64,000 nucleotides of DNA, taken from the NCBI RefSeq assembly GCF_020171805.1, contig NZ_JAIVAF010000003.1, forward strand, positions 868,001 through 932,000. Reading direction: 5' to 3'. The translations under genes and the position numbers were made by a program. Every line of letters starts with the position of its first letter. Position 1 is the stretch's first letter. This DNA comes from Guptibacillus algicola (GTDB lineage Bacteria > Bacillota > Bacilli > Bacillales > Guptibacillaceae). Of this stretch, positions 39,617 through 50,762 are shown piece after piece. Under the pieces are notes generated by a model. The model worked only from the letters and a program-made list of their open reading frames with translations. It made no database searches and was not told the DNA's origin.

Positions 39617-41236
39617 ATGAAACAATCAAACTATTTTAATCCGACCCTCAGGGACAATCCAGCTGATGCAGAAATTAAAAGTCATCAGCTGCTTGTTCGA
39701 GCGGGTTTTATAAGACAAAACGCAGCTGGTATATATTCTTACCTACCCCTAGGTAAGAAAGTGTTGATGAAAATCGAAAGTGTTGTTCGAGAAGAATTGA
39801 ACGATGCTGGTGCACAAGAGCTTCTTATGCCGGCAATTCAGCCAGCTGAACTATGGCAAGAGACAGGTCGTTGGGACGTATATGGTCCTGAGCTAATGAG
39901 GCTAAAAGATCGTCATGATCGCCCGTTTGCACTTGGTGCCACACACGAAGAACTTATTACAAGTCTTGTGAGGGATGAACTAAGTTCGTACAAACAAATG
40001 CCTGTTATTCTTTATCAAGTGCAGACAAAATATCGTGATGAGCGACGTCCTCGCTTTGGCTTACTTCGAGGAAGAGAGTTCATCATGAAAGATGCTTATT
40101 CCTTCCACTCTTCAGAAGAGCAGCTTGATGATGCATATGACCTCATGCACGAAACGTACAGCAAAATTTTCACAAAGCTCGGACTGAATTTCCGACCAGT
40201 CGTTGCTGATTCTGGTGCAATGGGCGGTAAAGATACGGAAGAGTTCATGGCACTCTCAAGTGTTGGTGAAGATACGATCGCGTATAGTGATGAGTCCGAT
40301 TATGCAGCGAACACCGAGATGGCTGAAGTTACAGTAGAGTACTCTAAACCTGATGAGTCAGAAGAAGCGCTAGCAAAAGGCGAGGCTGAAACATCTCCTG
40401 ACCGTGAAATTCATACTTCTCTATTAAAAGTGAACGATGAGTTAGTACTTGTTCTCGTTAGAGGAGATCATGAATTAAACGAAATTAAAGTGAAGAACTT
40501 ATACGGAACAGACCTTGTCGAAAACGTGAAACAAGAAATCGATGTGAAAGAATTCGACGGCACGATCATTGCAGACAATGCCATCAAGTCGATCGTGAAT
40601 GGCAGTATCAAAGGTGCTACTGCATACCACAATGTGAATCCAGAGCGTGACCTTTCCATCGAACGTTTTGAAGATCTAAGGTTCATACAAGAAGGTGATC
40701 CATCACCAGACGGAAAAGGTAAGATTGTTTTCGCTGAAGGTATTGAAATTGGACAAGTATTTAAACTAGGAACGAAGTATAGTGAAGCGATGGGAGCAAC
40801 CTACCTTAACGAAGGTGGTAAAGCTGAGCCGATCATTATGGGCTGTTACGGTATCGGAATCTCTAGAACATTAGCTGCAATTGCTGAGCAAAATGCAGAC
40901 GAAAATGGACTGAATTGGCCAATGTCTGTCACACCGTTCCACGTTCATCTCATTGCGATTAATGTGAAGAATGAAGATCAAAAAACGCTATCAGATCGTC
41001 TTTATGACACGATTCGTAAGGAACGCTATGATGTCCTTTACGATGACCGTAAAGAACGTGCTGGGGTTAAGTTCAAAGATGCAGATTTAATCGGAGTTCC
41101 AATTCGTGTAGTTGTCGGTAAAAAGGCAGCAGAAGGCATCGTTGAAGTGAAACGTAGAGATACAGGTGAATCTTTCGAAGTGTCTGTGGATGAATTAAAT
41201 TCCAAATTACAGAAGCTCTTTGAACAATTGGGTTAA
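39617..41236 (+). CDS. proS: Prolyl-tRNA synthetase, bacterial type, with degenerate editing domain
   Basis: Charges tRNA-Pro with proline, 539 residues. Class II motifs are intact: [17 protein letters not shown] (motif 1), [23 protein letters not shown] (motif 2) and [17 protein letters not shown] (motif 3), followed by a C-terminal anticodon-binding domain. The inserted editing domain (about residues 232-352) is much shorter than the usual 165-180 residues. Its catalytic lysine position (E. coli Lys279) aligns with His266 in IHTSLLKV, and the GxxxGP loop is missing. The ATG at 39617 is chosen over a GTG at 39608 because GAGGTG precedes it. Confidence 0.95.
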   Translation: MKQSNYFNPTLRDNPADAEIKSHQLLVRAGFIRQNAAGIYSYLPLGKKVLMKIESVVREELNDAGAQELLMPAIQPAELWQETGRWDVYGPELMRLKDRHDRPFALGATHEELITSLVRDELSSYKQMPVILYQVQTKYRDERRPRFGLLRGREFIMKDAYSFHSSEEQLDDAYDLMHETYSKIFTKLGLNFRPVVADSGAMGGKDTEEFMALSSVGEDTIAYSDESDYAANTEMAEVTVEYSKPDESEEALAKGEAETSPDREIHTSLLKVNDELVLVLVRGDHELNEIKVKNLYGTDLVENVKQEIDVKEFDGTIIADNAIKSIVNGSIKGATAYHNVNPERDLSIERFEDLRFIQEGDPSPDGKGKIVFAEGIEIGQVFKLGTKYSEAMGATYLNEGGKAEPIIMGCYGIGISRTLAAIAEQNADENGLNWPMSVTPFHVHLIAINVKNEDQKTLSDRLYDTIRKERYDVLYDDRKERAGVKFKDADLIGVPIRVVVGKKAAEGIVEVKRRDTGESFEVSVDELNSKLQKLFEQLG

Positions 41237-41241
41237 ATTGT

Positions 41242-41279
41242 GGATAGGTACCCTTGAGGGGGTCCTTCCACCTTTTTTT
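41242..41279 (+). terminator. Terminator after proS
   Basis: A hairpin built on GGTACCC/GGGGGTCC with loop TTGA is followed by a T7 run (41273-41279). The stem has mismatches. Confidence 0.65.
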
Positions 41280-41317
41280 CGTTTTACCCAACGAATGTCA
41301 AAAAAGGGGGTCATGAC

Positions 41318-44300
41318 ATGGATCAGGAGTTAACGCTCAGAAAAGAAAGACTTCAGCTGCTCCTTCAACAAATATCGTTTCCAGATAAGTTTGATGAATA
41401 CTTTAAAGAAGGCTATATATCCAAACTTACTGTATACAAGGAAACGCGAAAATGGCATTTCCATTTTCATCTACCTGCAATCTTACCATTTCATATTTAT
41501 GAATTATTCAGAAGTAGATTGATTGAAGGACTTAAACATATTGCTGAAGTAAACTTTTCGATTACAACTGATGGTGAAGCAACAGAAGAGCTTGCAGCTA
41601 GTTACTGGGAGAGTGTAGTGGAACTGATGCAAGATCACTCTGCTTCATTAACAGCACTGCTGAAAAATCAAACACCAAAAATCAATGGAAATAAGCTAAT
41701 CGTTCATGTTCGTAATGAAACGGAAGCAACCATTGCAAGGAAAAAGCTAACGGGTCCGTTAGCTGAATGTTATGAGAACGCTGGATTTCCTAAATACATG
41801 CTTGAGATCGAAGTGAAGGAATCAAAGCAAGATTATCAGAAGTTCGTAGAGCAAAAACAACAGGAAGACCAATCCAAGATGATGGAAGCGTTGATTGAAA
41901 AGCAAAAAGCGGATACAGCTCAAAGCAAAGGTCAAACACCAGATACACTTGTGATCGGTTATAAGATCAAGGAAGACCCAGTTCCGATCGAAACAATTCA
42001 GGACGAAGAAAGACGTATCGCTGTTCAAGGGTATGTTTTCCACGCTGAGACGAAGGAACTACGAAGCGGTCGAACCTTATTAACTTTTAAAATAACGGAT
42101 TACACCGATTCGATCTTAGTGAAGATGTTTTCACGTGATAAAGAAGATGTGCCGATTCTTGAGGCAGTTAGAAAAGGAATTTGGGTGAAAGTAAGAGGCG
42201 GTATTCAGAACGATACTTTCGTTCGTGATCTTGTGATGATTGGTAACGACCTTACTCAAATTACGCCAGAGCTACGTAAAGATGAAGCGCCTGAAGATGA
42301 AAAACGTGTAGAATTGCATGCTCATACACAAATGAGCCAGATGGACGCAGTTAGTTCCGTAAACGGTTTGATTAGTCAAGCTGCTGACTGGGGACACCCT
42401 GCCATCGCAATCACAGATCACAATGTCGTCCAATCCTTCCCTGACGCTTATGCTGCGGGTCAAAAAAATAATATCAAGGTTATTTATGGGCTTGAGGCTG
42501 ATCTTGTTGATGATGGCGTACCAATTGCTTATAACGAAGCTAATCGTGATCTTGAAACAAGTACGTACATCGTATTTGACGTTGAGACGACAGGTCTATC
42601 AGCTGTTTATAATAAAATTATTGAGCTTGCTGCTGTAAAAGTGAAAGATGGAGAAATCGTTGATAAATTTGAGCGGTTCGCCAATCCTCATCATCCACTA
42701 TCTTCAACGACGATTGAATTAACAGGCATTACAGATGATATGGTCGAAAATGCCCCAGAAATAGAAGACGTTCTGAAGGATTTTTATGAGTTTATAGGTG
42801 ACGATATTTTAGTCGCTCACAACGCAAGCTTCGATATGGGCTTTTTGAACGTTGGCTTTCGAAACATCGACTTAGGAGAAGCGAAAAACCCAGTGATTGA
42901 TACACTAGAGCTAGCGCGTTTCCTATTTCCTGAAATGAGAAACCATCGTCTTAATACGCTTTGTAAGAAGTTCGATATTAACCTGACACAGCACCATAGA
43001 GCCATTTATGATGCAGAAGCGACAGGTTATCTCATGTGGAAGCTCGTTAAAGATGCGCTCGAAAGAGAAATTACAAATCATAACCAGCTCAATGAAAACA
43101 TGGGACAAACAGGGTTTCAAAGGACGAGACCATCCCATACGATTATTCTTGCTAAAAACGATGTAGGACTGAAAAATCTCTTCAAACTCGTTTCTCTTTC
43201 TCACCTTGATTACTTCTATCGTACTGCAAGAATACCTCGATCAAAGCTTGAAAAATATAGAGAAGGCTTGTTGATCGGTTCAGGCTGCGACAAGGGTGAA
43301 GTATTCGAAGGCATGATGCAGAAATCTCCAGAAGAAGTTGAGGAGATCGCGAAGTTTTATGATTACCTTGAAGTGCAACCACCTCAGAATTACATGCATC
43401 TGATAGAGAAAGAGCTAGTTCAAGATGAGATGGCCCTTAGAGATATTATCGGAAACATTGTAAAGCTCGGCGAGAAACTAGATAAACCCGTCGTTGCGAC
43501 AGGAAACGTTCATTATCTAGATCCTCAAGATCACATTTATCGTAAAGTGTTGATCAAAGCTCAGGCGGGTAATCCATTGAATCGACAAACGCTTCCTCAG
43601 GTGCACTTTCGAACGACGAACGAAATGCTCGATTGCTTCCATTTCCTTGGATCAGAGAAAGCGAAAGAAATAGTAGTTCAAAAACCTCAGCATGTAGCAG
43701 ATCTTATCGATGATATTAAACCGATCAAAGATGATCTCTTCACACCAAAAATCGAAGGTGCAGATGAAGAGATGAGGCAAATGAGCTATGACCGTGCCAG
43801 GAGCATTTATGGAGATGAACTACCAACGATTGTTGAGGAAAGGCTAGAGAAAGAGCTAAAGAGTATTATCGGGCATGGGTTTGCCGTTATCTACCTCATC
43901 TCTCAAAAGCTTGTTAAGAAATCCCTCAACGATGGCTACCTAGTAGGTTCCAGAGGGTCAGTAGGGTCATCATTCGTAGCTACGATGACGGAAATCACGG
44001 AAGTAAACCCATTGCCGCCTCATTACGTTTGTCCATCTTGTAAAGAATCCAAATTCTTTGATGATGGTTCTGTAGGATCAGGCTTTGACCTTCCGGATAA
44101 AGAGTGTGAAACATGCCATGTTCCACTTATTAAAGACGGACATGATATACCGTTTGAAACGTTCCTCGGTTTTAAGGGTGATAAAGTACCCGATATCGAT
44201 TTGAACTTCTCGGGCGAATATCAGCCTAGAGCGCATAACTATACGAAAGAACTTTTCGGTGAAGATAACGTATTCCGAGCAGGAACGATCGGTACCGTTG

Positions 44301-45610
44301 CAGAAAAGACAGCCTACGGTTATGTAAAAGGCTATATGGGTGATAACGACCTTCATTTCAGAGGCGCTGAAATCGATCGACTCGTATCTGGTTGTACGGG
44401 TGTGAAACGTACTTCCGGTCAGCACCCAGGTGGTATTATCGTAGTTCCTGATTACATGGATATCTATGATTTTTCACCAATTCAGTTTCCAGCTGATGAT
44501 AAAACATCAGCATGGAAAACAACACACTTTGATTTCCATTCCATACACGATAATCTTTTGAAGCTTGATATACTAGGACACGATGATCCAACAGTAATCA
44601 GAATGCTTCAAGATTTAAGTGGAATCGATCCGAAAACGATCCCGACTGATGATGCTGAGGTAATGAAGCTTTTCAGTGGAACAGAGTCACTTGGTGTGAC
44701 GCAAGATCAGATCATGTGTAAAACAGGAACATATGGAATCCCTGAGTTCGGTACGCGTTTTGTTCGTCAGATGCTTGAAGATACAAAACCTAGTACGTTT
44801 TCGGAGTTAGTTCAGATTTCTGGATTGTCCCATGGTACTGACGTTTGGCTTGGAAATGCACAGGAGCTTATTCAGGCTGGGACATGTTCACTTAGTGAAG
44901 TGATCGGGTGTCGTGATGATATTATGGTGTACTTGATCTATAAAGGACTAGAACCTTCTCTTGCCTTTAAAATCATGGAGTTCGTTCGTAAGGGGAGAGG
45001 ACTTCAAGAAGAGTGGGTCGATGCGATGAAGAAGAATGATGTACCAGATTGGTATATCGATTCTTGCTTGAAAATCAAGTATATGTTCCCGAAGGCCCAT
45101 GCCGCAGCTTACGTGCTGATGGCTGTGAGAATTGCGTATTTCAAAGTTCATCATCCGATCTTGTTCTACGCAGCTTACTTTACTGTAAGAGCAGACGACT
45201 TTGATATCGATACGATGGTAAAAGGTTCAAACGCGATTCGATCAAGGATTGAAGAAATCAATGAAAAGGGTCTGGATGCATCACCGAAAGAAAAGAACTT
45301 ACTTACAGTTCTTGAGATTTCGCTTGAAATGTCAGAAAGAGGTCTTCGTATGCAAAAAGTCGATCTCTATCGATCAAAAGCAACAGAGTTCATCGTCGAT
45401 GGAGATTCACTCATCCCTCCATTCAACTCTCTACCGGGAGTTGGAACGAACGCTGCTATCAATATAGAAGCCGCTAAAGATGGAGGAGAGTTCCTTTCTA
45501 AGGAAGATCTTCAGCAGCGAAGCAAAATTTCGAAGACTGTCCTAGAATATCTAGATGAGCATGGATGTCTAGAGGGTCTACCGGATGCTAATCAACTCAG
45601 CCTTTTCTAA
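41318..45610 (+). CDS. polC: DNA polymerase III subunit alpha, PolC type
   Basis: Main replicative polymerase of low-GC Gram-positive bacteria, 1430 residues. In order: an N-terminal domain, an OB fold (about 235-320), a PHP domain ([15 protein letters not shown]), an inserted 3'-5' proofreading exonuclease ([40 protein letters not shown]), a zinc finger (CPSCK...CETC), the polymerase core with catalytic DIDLNF, and a helix-hairpin-helix region. The tail QLSLF is the sliding-clamp binding peptide. It starts behind AAAGGGGG. Confidence 0.98.
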   Translation: MDQELTLRKERLQLLLQQISFPDKFDEYFKEGYISKLTVYKETRKWHFHFHLPAILPFHIYELFRSRLIEGLKHIAEVNFSITTDGEATEELAASYWESVVELMQDHSASLTALLKNQTPKINGNKLIVHVRNETEATIARKKLTGPLAECYENAGFPKYMLEIEVKESKQDYQKFVEQKQQEDQSKMMEALIEKQKADTAQSKGQTPDTLVIGYKIKEDPVPIETIQDEERRIAVQGYVFHAETKELRSGRTLLTFKITDYTDSILVKMFSRDKEDVPILEAVRKGIWVKVRGGIQNDTFVRDLVMIGNDLTQITPELRKDEAPEDEKRVELHAHTQMSQMDAVSSVNGLISQAADWGHPAIAITDHNVVQSFPDAYAAGQKNNIKVIYGLEADLVDDGVPIAYNEANRDLETSTYIVFDVETTGLSAVYNKIIELAAVKVKDGEIVDKFERFANPHHPLSSTTIELTGITDDMVENAPEIEDVLKDFYEFIGDDILVAHNASFDMGFLNVGFRNIDLGEAKNPVIDTLELARFLFPEMRNHRLNTLCKKFDINLTQHHRAIYDAEATGYLMWKLVKDALEREITNHNQLNENMGQTGFQRTRPSHTIILAKNDVGLKNLFKLVSLSHLDYFYRTARIPRSKLEKYREGLLIGSGCDKGEVFEGMMQKSPEEVEEIAKFYDYLEVQPPQNYMHLIEKELVQDEMALRDIIGNIVKLGEKLDKPVVATGNVHYLDPQDHIYRKVLIKAQAGNPLNRQTLPQVHFRTTNEMLDCFHFLGSEKAKEIVVQKPQHVADLIDDIKPIKDDLFTPKIEGADEEMRQMSYDRARSIYGDELPTIVEERLEKELKSIIGHGFAVIYLISQKLVKKSLNDGYLVGSRGSVGSSFVATMTEITEVNPLPPHYVCPSCKESKFFDDGSVGSGFDLPDKECETCHVPLIKDGHDIPFETFLGFKGDKVPDIDLNFSGEYQPRAHNYTKELFGEDNVFRAGTIGTVAEKTAYGYVKGYMGDNDLHFRGAEIDRLVSGCTGVKRTSGQHPGGIIVVPDYMDIYDFSPIQFPADDKTSAWKTTHFDFHSIHDNLLKLDILGHDDPTVIRMLQDLSGIDPKTIPTDDAEVMKLFSGTESLGVTQDQIMCKTGTYGIPEFGTRFVRQMLEDTKPSTFSELVQISGLSHGTDVWLGNAQELIQAGTCSLSEVIGCRDDIMVYLIYKGLEPSLAFKIMEFVRKGRGLQEEWVDAMKKNDVPDWYIDSCLKIKYMFPKAHAAAYVLMAVRIAYFKVHHPILFYAAYFTVRADDFDIDTMVKGSNAIRSRIEEINEKGLDASPKEKNLLTVLEISLEMSERGLRMQKVDLYRSKATEFIVDGDSLIPPFNSLPGVGTNAAINIEAAKDGGEFLSKEDLQQRSKISKTVLEYLDEHGCLEGLPDANQLSLF

Positions 45611-45633
45611 AGGGAGGCTCGTTCTCTTCTTTG

Positions 45634-45662
45634 TTGAATTGGATAAATGAGTATGGTATAGT
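45634..45662 (+). promoter_or_regulatory. Promoter of the rimP-nusA-infB operon
   Basis: TTGAAT (45634-45639) and TATAGT (45657-45662) are 17 bp apart, leaving a leader of about 100 nt before rimP. Confidence 0.8.
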
Positions 45663-45694
45663 AATTGTGGAAATACTAGTGAATACACACGCAG

Positions 45695-45727
45695 CGAAAG
45701 AGTGGGGCTAACCCACTCTTTCGTTTT
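45695..45727 (+). promoter_or_regulatory. Attenuator-like hairpin in the rimP-nusA leader
   Basis: CGAAAGAGTGGG (45695-45706) pairs perfectly with CCCACTCTTTCG (45712-45723) over a 5-nt loop and is followed by TTTT. It lies downstream of the operon promoter and upstream of rimP, so it acts as a leader attenuator if it terminates. A weak T-run is the kind that NusA assists, and NusA is encoded in this operon. Confidence 0.65.
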
Positions 45728-45770
45728 CGATTGGGACCCTGCTTGACAGGATCAGAAAGGAGGACAACCA

Positions 45771-46241
45771 ATGACTGAACATGTGATCACGGTTACAGAA
45801 GAACTAGTAAAACCAATAGCAGATGAAATGAACCTGGAACTTGTAGATGTAGAATTCACACAGGAGGGCAACAACTTTTTCCTGCGTGTCTATATCGATT
45901 CACCGCGGGGAGTTGATATCGAGGAATGCGGTGTTGTGAGCGAGAAATTAAGCGAGCAACTGGACAAGCAAGATCCGATCGAACAACCTTACTTTCTGGA
46001 AGTATCCTCGCCAGGTGCTGAGCGTCCACTAAAGAAACCGTCTGATTTCGAGAAAGTGGTAGGTAAGCAAATTTACATGACAACCTATGAAAAGATCGAC
46101 GGTGAGAAGAGCTTTGAAGGAAAGCTTGTAAACTTCGATGGTGAGACGGTTGTCGTCGAGCAGAAGGTTAAAACGAGAACAATAACGGTAGAAGTACCTT
46201 ATGACAAAGTGGCAAGCGCAAGGCTTGCAGTTGTTTTTTAG
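45771..46241 (+). CDS. rimP: Ribosome maturation factor RimP
   Basis: 30S subunit assembly factor, 156 residues (YlxS). Conserved parts are [22 protein letters not shown] in the N-terminal domain, and the central [20 protein letters not shown]. The C-terminal SH3-like domain ends in [15 protein letters not shown]. First gene of the rimP-nusA-rnpM-ylxQ-infB-ylxP-rbfA operon. The ribosome site is AAAGGAGG. Confidence 0.96.
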   Translation: MTEHVITVTEELVKPIADEMNLELVDVEFTQEGNNFFLRVYIDSPRGVDIEECGVVSEKLSEQLDKQDPIEQPYFLEVSSPGAERPLKKPSDFEKVVGKQIYMTTYEKIDGEKSFEGKLVNFDGETVVVEQKVKTRTITVEVPYDKVASARLAVVF

Positions 46242-46259
46242 TTAAAGGGGAGAATGAAG

Positions 46260-47366
46260 ATGAAAAGTAGTGATCTATTGGATGCACTGACCGTTCTCGA
46301 GAAGGAGAAGGGCATCAGCAAGGATATTATCGTGGAGGCAATCGAAGCAGCTTTGATCTCCGCTTATAAGCGTAATTTCCACCAGGCGCAAAACGTAAGA
46401 GTAGATTTCAACCAGGATACAGGGTCTATTCGTGTGTTTGCACGTAAAGATGTTGTTGAAGAAGTAGAAGATTCTCGCCTAGAAATCTCTCTTGCAGATG
46501 CGAAGGATATGGATCCACAATATGAAGTAGAGGACGTTGTGGAAATTGAAGTAACTCCTCGTAACTTCGGTAGAATTGCCGCACAGACAGCGAAACAGGT
46601 TGTCACTCAGCGTGTACGTGAAGCTGAACGCGGCATTATTTTTAGTGAGTTTATTGAACGTGAAGACGATATTATGACTGGTATCGTACAGCGTCAAGAT
46701 CACCGCTTTATTTACGTTGACCTTGGCAGGATCGAAGCACTACTTCCTACAGGTGAGCAAATGCCAAACGAAACATATAAGTCGCATGATAGAATTAAAG
46801 TGTACGTTACAAAAGTTGAAAAGACGACAAAAGGACCTCAAGTAATGGTATCGCGTACACATCCAGGGCTTTTGAAGCGTCTCTTTGAACTCGAAGTTCC
46901 AGAAATCTATGATGGAACGGTAGAAGTGAAGTCGATTTCCCGCGAAGCAGGCGATCGTTCAAAGATCTCTGTTCATGCTGAAGACCCTGAAATCGATCCT
47001 GTTGGTTCTTGTGTCGGTCAACGTGGACAACGTGTACAGGCAATTGTTAATGAACTAAAAGGCGAGAAGATCGATATCGTTCGCTGGTCAGAAGATATCG
47101 TTGAATATGTAGCGAACGCTCTAAGTCCTTCAAAAGTACTTAAAGTAAACGTTGACGAAGAGAATAAGATGACTCAGGTTATCGTGCCTGATTATCAACT
47201 TTCTCTAGCAATTGGTAAACGCGGTCAGAACGCACGTCTTGCTGCGAAACTAACAGGCTGGAAAATCGACATTAAGAGTCAGTCAGATGCGGAAGAAGAA
47301 GGTCTTTATACTGAAGATGACACTCCGCTCTTCGAACAAGAAGATACTGACTACGACAACGAATAG
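46260..47366 (+). CDS. nusA: Transcription termination/antitermination protein NusA
   Basis: RNA-polymerase-bound factor that promotes pausing and intrinsic termination, 368 residues. Domains in order: N-terminal polymerase-binding domain (1-125), S1 domain (about 130-200, IMTGIVQRQDHRFIYVDLGRIEALLP), and two KH domains (VGSCVGQRGQRVQAIVNEL; SLAIGKRGQNARLAAKLTGW). It lacks the acidic C-terminal repeats of the E. coli protein, as usual in Bacilli. The ATG at 46260 is better spaced from AAAGGGGAG than the one at 46254. Confidence 0.96.
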   Translation: MKSSDLLDALTVLEKEKGISKDIIVEAIEAALISAYKRNFHQAQNVRVDFNQDTGSIRVFARKDVVEEVEDSRLEISLADAKDMDPQYEVEDVVEIEVTPRNFGRIAAQTAKQVVTQRVREAERGIIFSEFIEREDDIMTGIVQRQDHRFIYVDLGRIEALLPTGEQMPNETYKSHDRIKVYVTKVEKTTKGPQVMVSRTHPGLLKRLFELEVPEIYDGTVEVKSISREAGDRSKISVHAEDPEIDPVGSCVGQRGQRVQAIVNELKGEKIDIVRWSEDIVEYVANALSPSKVLKVNVDEENKMTQVIVPDYQLSLAIGKRGQNARLAAKLTGWKIDIKSQSDAEEEGLYTEDDTPLFEQEDTDYDNE

Positions 47367-47393
47367 TTTTAAGGATCAGGAGAGGTGTCCATC

Positions 47394-47654
47394 GTGAGAA
47401 ACCGTAAGATTCCGATGCGAAAATGTGTAGCCTGTCAAGAAATGAAGCCAAAGAAAGAATTAGTACGTGTTGTCAGGTCTAAAGAAGGGGAAATAGCTAT
47501 TGATCCAACCGGAAAAATGAACGGTCGTGGGGCATACCTCTGCAATAGTGAAGCGTGTTTTAAACTCGCTAGAAAGAGAAACTCTCTTTCTACTCATCTT
47601 AAAGCAGAAGTAACAGATGACGTTTATCTCCATCTTGAAGAGTTACGTTCATAA
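47394..47654 (+). CDS. rnpM: YlxR family RNA-binding protein (RNase P modulator RnpM)
   Basis: An 86-residue protein of the YlxR (DUF448) family; the Bacillus subtilis member has been reported to bind RNase P RNA and lower its activity. Conserved motifs are IPMRKCVACQEMKPKKELVR and DPTGKMNGRGAYL. The pairs CVAC and CNSEAC could form a four-cysteine metal site that Bacillus subtilis lacks. The GTG at 47394 is preferred to the one at 47385, which overlaps the ribosome site. It overlaps ylxQ by one base. Confidence 0.92.
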   Translation: MRNRKIPMRKCVACQEMKPKKELVRVVRSKEGEIAIDPTGKMNGRGAYLCNSEACFKLARKRNSLSTHLKAEVTDDVYLHLEELRS

Positions 47655-47956
47655 TGAGAAGGAACTTCGAATCACTTCTGGGACTTGCTCAACGTGCAGG
47701 CAAACTCGTATCGGGGGAAGAATTAGTAGTTAAGGAAATCCGACGAAAACATGCGAGGCTCGTACTGTTAGCGGATGACGCATCCGACAATACAAAGAAA
47801 AAAATCACAGATAAAGCAACTACTTATGGAATCCCAGTATGTATTGTAGCAGGACGCTATGAACTCGGGCATGCGATCGGTAAAGCACAGCGAGTGACGA
47901 TAGCCGTCACTGATGAAGGATTTGCAAAGAAACTTTTTGCTATTCTTGATCAATAA
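47654..47956 (+). CDS. ylxQ: L7Ae-family K-turn RNA-binding protein YlxQ
   Basis: A 100-residue protein of the eL8/L7Ae/L30e fold that binds kink-turn RNA in related proteins; its cellular role in Bacilli is not settled. Recognisable parts are LLGLAQRAGKLVSGEELVVKEIR and ARLVLLADDASDNTKKKI. Its ATG overlaps the stop codon of rnpM (TAATG), and infB follows after 15 nt. Confidence 0.94.
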   Translation: MRRNFESLLGLAQRAGKLVSGEELVVKEIRRKHARLVLLADDASDNTKKKITDKATTYGIPVCIVAGRYELGHAIGKAQRVTIAVTDEGFAKKLFAILDQ

Positions 47957-47971
47957 CTCGGGGGTGAACGT

Positions 47972-50059
47972 ATGAGTAAGATGCGAATTTATGAATATGC
48001 AAAAGAACACAATACAACTAGTAAGGATGTTATCGAAAAGTTAAAAAGCATGGATATAAAAGTCTCTAATCACATGTCTGTGATTGATGACTCAACAGTG
48101 GAAAAGCTTAAAAGCAATTCGAAACAATCCAAAAAGGGAAGCGACAAAAACAGTATGGAAAATAAAAACAACAGAACTAACCCAAAAGCAAACTCAAACC
48201 AAAAGAGCAACACAAATAAACCAAACAATGCACGTCGTGGTGGCAGACGCCCAAATCGTCGTGGCAAAGGACAACCACCTAAGAACACTGCAGCTCCAAG
48301 AAGATTGCCTGAGAAGGTAACATTCATTGGATCATTGACAGTTGGACAGCTTGCAGAGAAGCTTGGTAAAGATGCATCGGAGCTTATCAAGAAGCTAATG
48401 GGTCTTGGTGTAATGGCAACGATCAACCAAGAGCTCGATAAAGATACAATGGAACTTATTTGTGACGATTACGGCGTAAAAGTAGAAGAAGAAGAAATCT
48501 TTGAAATTACAGACCTTGATAACTATACAAAAGAAGATGATAGCGAGAAGCTTGTAGAGCGTCCTGCTGTTGTAACAATCATGGGTCACGTTGACCATGG
48601 TAAAACAACTCTTCTTGATAGCATCCGTAATACGAAGGTAACGCAAGGTGAAGCTGGTGGAATCACGCAGCACATCGGAGCATACCAAATCGAAAACAAA
48701 AACAAGAAAATCACGTTCCTTGATACACCAGGGCACGCAGCATTTACAACGATGCGAGCACGTGGTGCGAAGGTAACAGATATCGCGATTATCGTAGTGG
48801 CAGCTGACGACGGTATTATGCCACAAACTGTAGAAGCGATTAACCATGCGAAAGCTGCAGAAGTGCCAATTATCGTTGCCGTTAATAAGATGGATAAAGA
48901 GGGTGCAAACCCTGACCGTGTCCTTCAAGAGCTTACTGAGTATGAACTAGTACCAGAAGCATGGGGTGGAGACACGATCACGGTTAACCTTTCTGCAATT
49001 AAAGGTGAAGGAATCGAGGACCTTCTTGAGATGATCGTTCTTGTTTCTGAAGTAGAAGAATTCAAAGCGAACCCTGATAAGCTTGCTTCAGGTTCTGTTA
49101 TCGAAGCTGAGCTAGACAAAGGTCGCGGTGCAGTTGCAACACTACTCGTCCAAGAAGGAACATTAAAAGTCGGAGACCCTGTCGTAGTAGGTAATACGTT
49201 CGGACGTGTTCGTGCGATGGTCAACGACCTAGGTAAACGTGTGAAGACAGCTGAACCATCTACTCCTGTAGAAGTAACAGGATTAAGTGATGTCCCTCAT
49301 GCAGGCGACCGTTTCGTTGCATTTGAAGATGAGAAACAAGCTCGTCAAGTCGGCGAAGCAAGAGCTCAGCAACATATCGAAGCGCAGCGTAAAGAATCTT
49401 CTAAGATGAATCTCGATGATCTATTTGAGAAAATTCAGCAAGGTGATGTGAAAGACATCAACATCATTATCAAAGCTGATGTTCAAGGTTCTGTAGAGGC
49501 ACTTGCAGGCTCCCTTAAGAAGATCGAAGTTGAAGGCGTGAAGATCAACATTATTCATACTGGTGTAGGTGCGATCACAGAATCAGATATCATCCTTGCA
49601 TCCGCTTCTAACGCAATCATCATCGGATTTAGCGTTCGTCCTGATAACAATGCGAAGAAAGTCGCAGATGCTGAACAAGTTGATATTCGTCTTCACCGCG
49701 TTATTTATACAGCGATTGAAGAAATCGAATCAGCTATGAAGGGTATGCTTGATCCTGTATACGAAGAAAAAGTAATCGGTCAAGCTGAAGTACGTGAAAC
49801 CTTCAAAGTTTCTAAAGTCGGTACGATTGCTGGTTCTTACGTAATCGAAGGTAAAATCACTAGAAACTCTGGCGTACGAGTAATCCGTGACGGCATCGTC
49901 GTTTTCGAAGGTGAAGTTGATACGTTAAAACGTTTCAAAGACGATGCAAAAGAAGTTGCGAAAGGTTATGAGTGTGGTATTACGCTTGCGAAGTTCAACG
50001 ATGTTAAAGAAGGCGACATCATTGAAGCATACGTAATGGAGGAAGTAAAACCTAAGTGA
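47972..50059 (+). CDS. infB: Translation initiation factor IF-2
   Basis: GTPase of 695 residues that brings initiator tRNA to the 30S subunit. An N-terminal IF2-N helix domain ([20 protein letters not shown]) is followed by a basic, Asn/Lys/Arg-rich linker (about 50-110) and a second IF2-N domain. The G domain holds GHVDHGKT (205-212), LDTPGHAAF and AVNKMDK. Domains II, III and the C-terminal fMet-tRNA-binding domain are complete. It overlaps ylxP by 4 nt. Confidence 0.97.
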   Translation: MSKMRIYEYAKEHNTTSKDVIEKLKSMDIKVSNHMSVIDDSTVEKLKSNSKQSKKGSDKNSMENKNNRTNPKANSNQKSNTNKPNNARRGGRRPNRRGKGQPPKNTAAPRRLPEKVTFIGSLTVGQLAEKLGKDASELIKKLMGLGVMATINQELDKDTMELICDDYGVKVEEEEIFEITDLDNYTKEDDSEKLVERPAVVTIMGHVDHGKTTLLDSIRNTKVTQGEAGGITQHIGAYQIENKNKKITFLDTPGHAAFTTMRARGAKVTDIAIIVVAADDGIMPQTVEAINHAKAAEVPIIVAVNKMDKEGANPDRVLQELTEYELVPEAWGGDTITVNLSAIKGEGIEDLLEMIVLVSEVEEFKANPDKLASGSVIEAELDKGRGAVATLLVQEGTLKVGDPVVVGNTFGRVRAMVNDLGKRVKTAEPSTPVEVTGLSDVPHAGDRFVAFEDEKQARQVGEARAQQHIEAQRKESSKMNLDDLFEKIQQGDVKDINIIIKADVQGSVEALAGSLKKIEVEGVKINIIHTGVGAITESDIILASASNAIIIGFSVRPDNNAKKVADAEQVDIRLHRVIYTAIEEIESAMKGMLDPVYEEKVIGQAEVRETFKVSKVGTIAGSYVIEGKITRNSGVRVIRDGIVVFEGEVDTLKRFKDDAKEVAKGYECGITLAKFNDVKEGDIIEAYVMEEVKPK

Positions 50060-50331
50060 TCGGCTACATTGAGTGCGAATGCATAATATATGATGCGCAG
50101 TCACTTAAAGAAAAAAGATCAGTGCTCCAGTCGGTGATAAGCCGGCTGAAGCACTATAATTTAGCAGTTTCTGAGCTTGATAATCAGGATTTGTGGCAAC
50201 GGACTGTAATAGGGATTGTAACGACAGCTTCTAGCAAAACAGCTTGTGAGCGCGAGTTACAACGAGCTATTGCATTAATCGATTCAAATCCTGACATTGA
50301 GCTTACCCGGACAACTTACGAATGGCTTTAG
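50056..50331 (+). CDS. ylxP: DUF503 family protein YlxP
   Basis: A 91-residue protein of the YlxP/DUF503 family, with a ferredoxin-like fold in known structures and no settled function. It starts [20 protein letters not shown], followed by the family motif [13 protein letters not shown]. It starts at a GTG that overlaps the infB stop (GTGA), so it depends on infB translation. rbfA follows after 19 nt; this placement suggests a link to ribosome assembly. Confidence 0.92.
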   Translation: MIGYIECECIIYDAQSLKEKRSVLQSVISRLKHYNLAVSELDNQDLWQRTVIGIVTTASSKTACERELQRAIALIDSNPDIELTRTTYEWL

Positions 50332-50350
50332 GAAGAAATGAGGTGTAACG

Positions 50351-50701
50351 ATGAGCAATGTTCGCGCAAATCGCGTTGGAGAACAGATGAAAAAAGAACT
50401 AGGGGATATTATCAGCAGAAAGATTAAAGATCCTCGTGTAGGTTTCGTTACAGTAACAGCGGTTGAGGTGACAAACGATCTTCAACAAGCAACGGTGTTC
50501 ATTACAGTACTAGGTGATGACGAGAAGAAGGATGCTACTCTTAATGGTCTTGCTAAAGCGACAGGATTTATTCGCTCTGAGATTGGAAAGAGAATTCGTC
50601 TTCGTAAAACACCTGAGATTTATTTCGAATTTGATGAATCAATCGATTACGGAAACAAAATAGAGAGACTTCTTGCAGATTTAAATCAATCAGATGAGTA
50701 G
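50351..50701 (+). CDS. rbfA: Ribosome-binding factor A
   Basis: Type II KH-domain protein of 116 residues that binds immature 30S subunits and helps 16S rRNA 5' end maturation. The start [20 protein letters not shown] and the core [20 protein letters not shown] are conserved. It ends the rimP-nusA-infB operon; a hairpin follows. Confidence 0.96.
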   Translation: MSNVRANRVGEQMKKELGDIISRKIKDPRVGFVTVTAVEVTNDLQQATVFITVLGDDEKKDATLNGLAKATGFIRSEIGKRIRLRKTPEIYFEFDESIDYGNKIERLLADLNQSDE

Positions 50702-50709
50702 AGAACGTT

Positions 50710-50737
50710 AGGATAGGCAGGAATGTCTATCCTTTCT
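50710..50737 (+). terminator. Hairpin between rbfA and truB
   Basis: AGGATAG (50710-50716) pairs with CTATCCT (50727-50733), followed by TTCTC. The T-run is poor, so readthrough into truB is likely. Confidence 0.5.
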
Positions 50738-50762
50738 CTATGTTTAGAAAGGAGGAAGAGTG

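Noticed and set aside
48395-48928. A 177-codon open frame on the minus strand inside infB
   Set aside because: It lies fully antisense to the conserved GTPase region of infB, has no ribosome site or family resemblance, and reflects codon bias on the opposite strand. The same holds for other antisense frames such as 15393-15848 in ffh and 5799-6158 in plsX.
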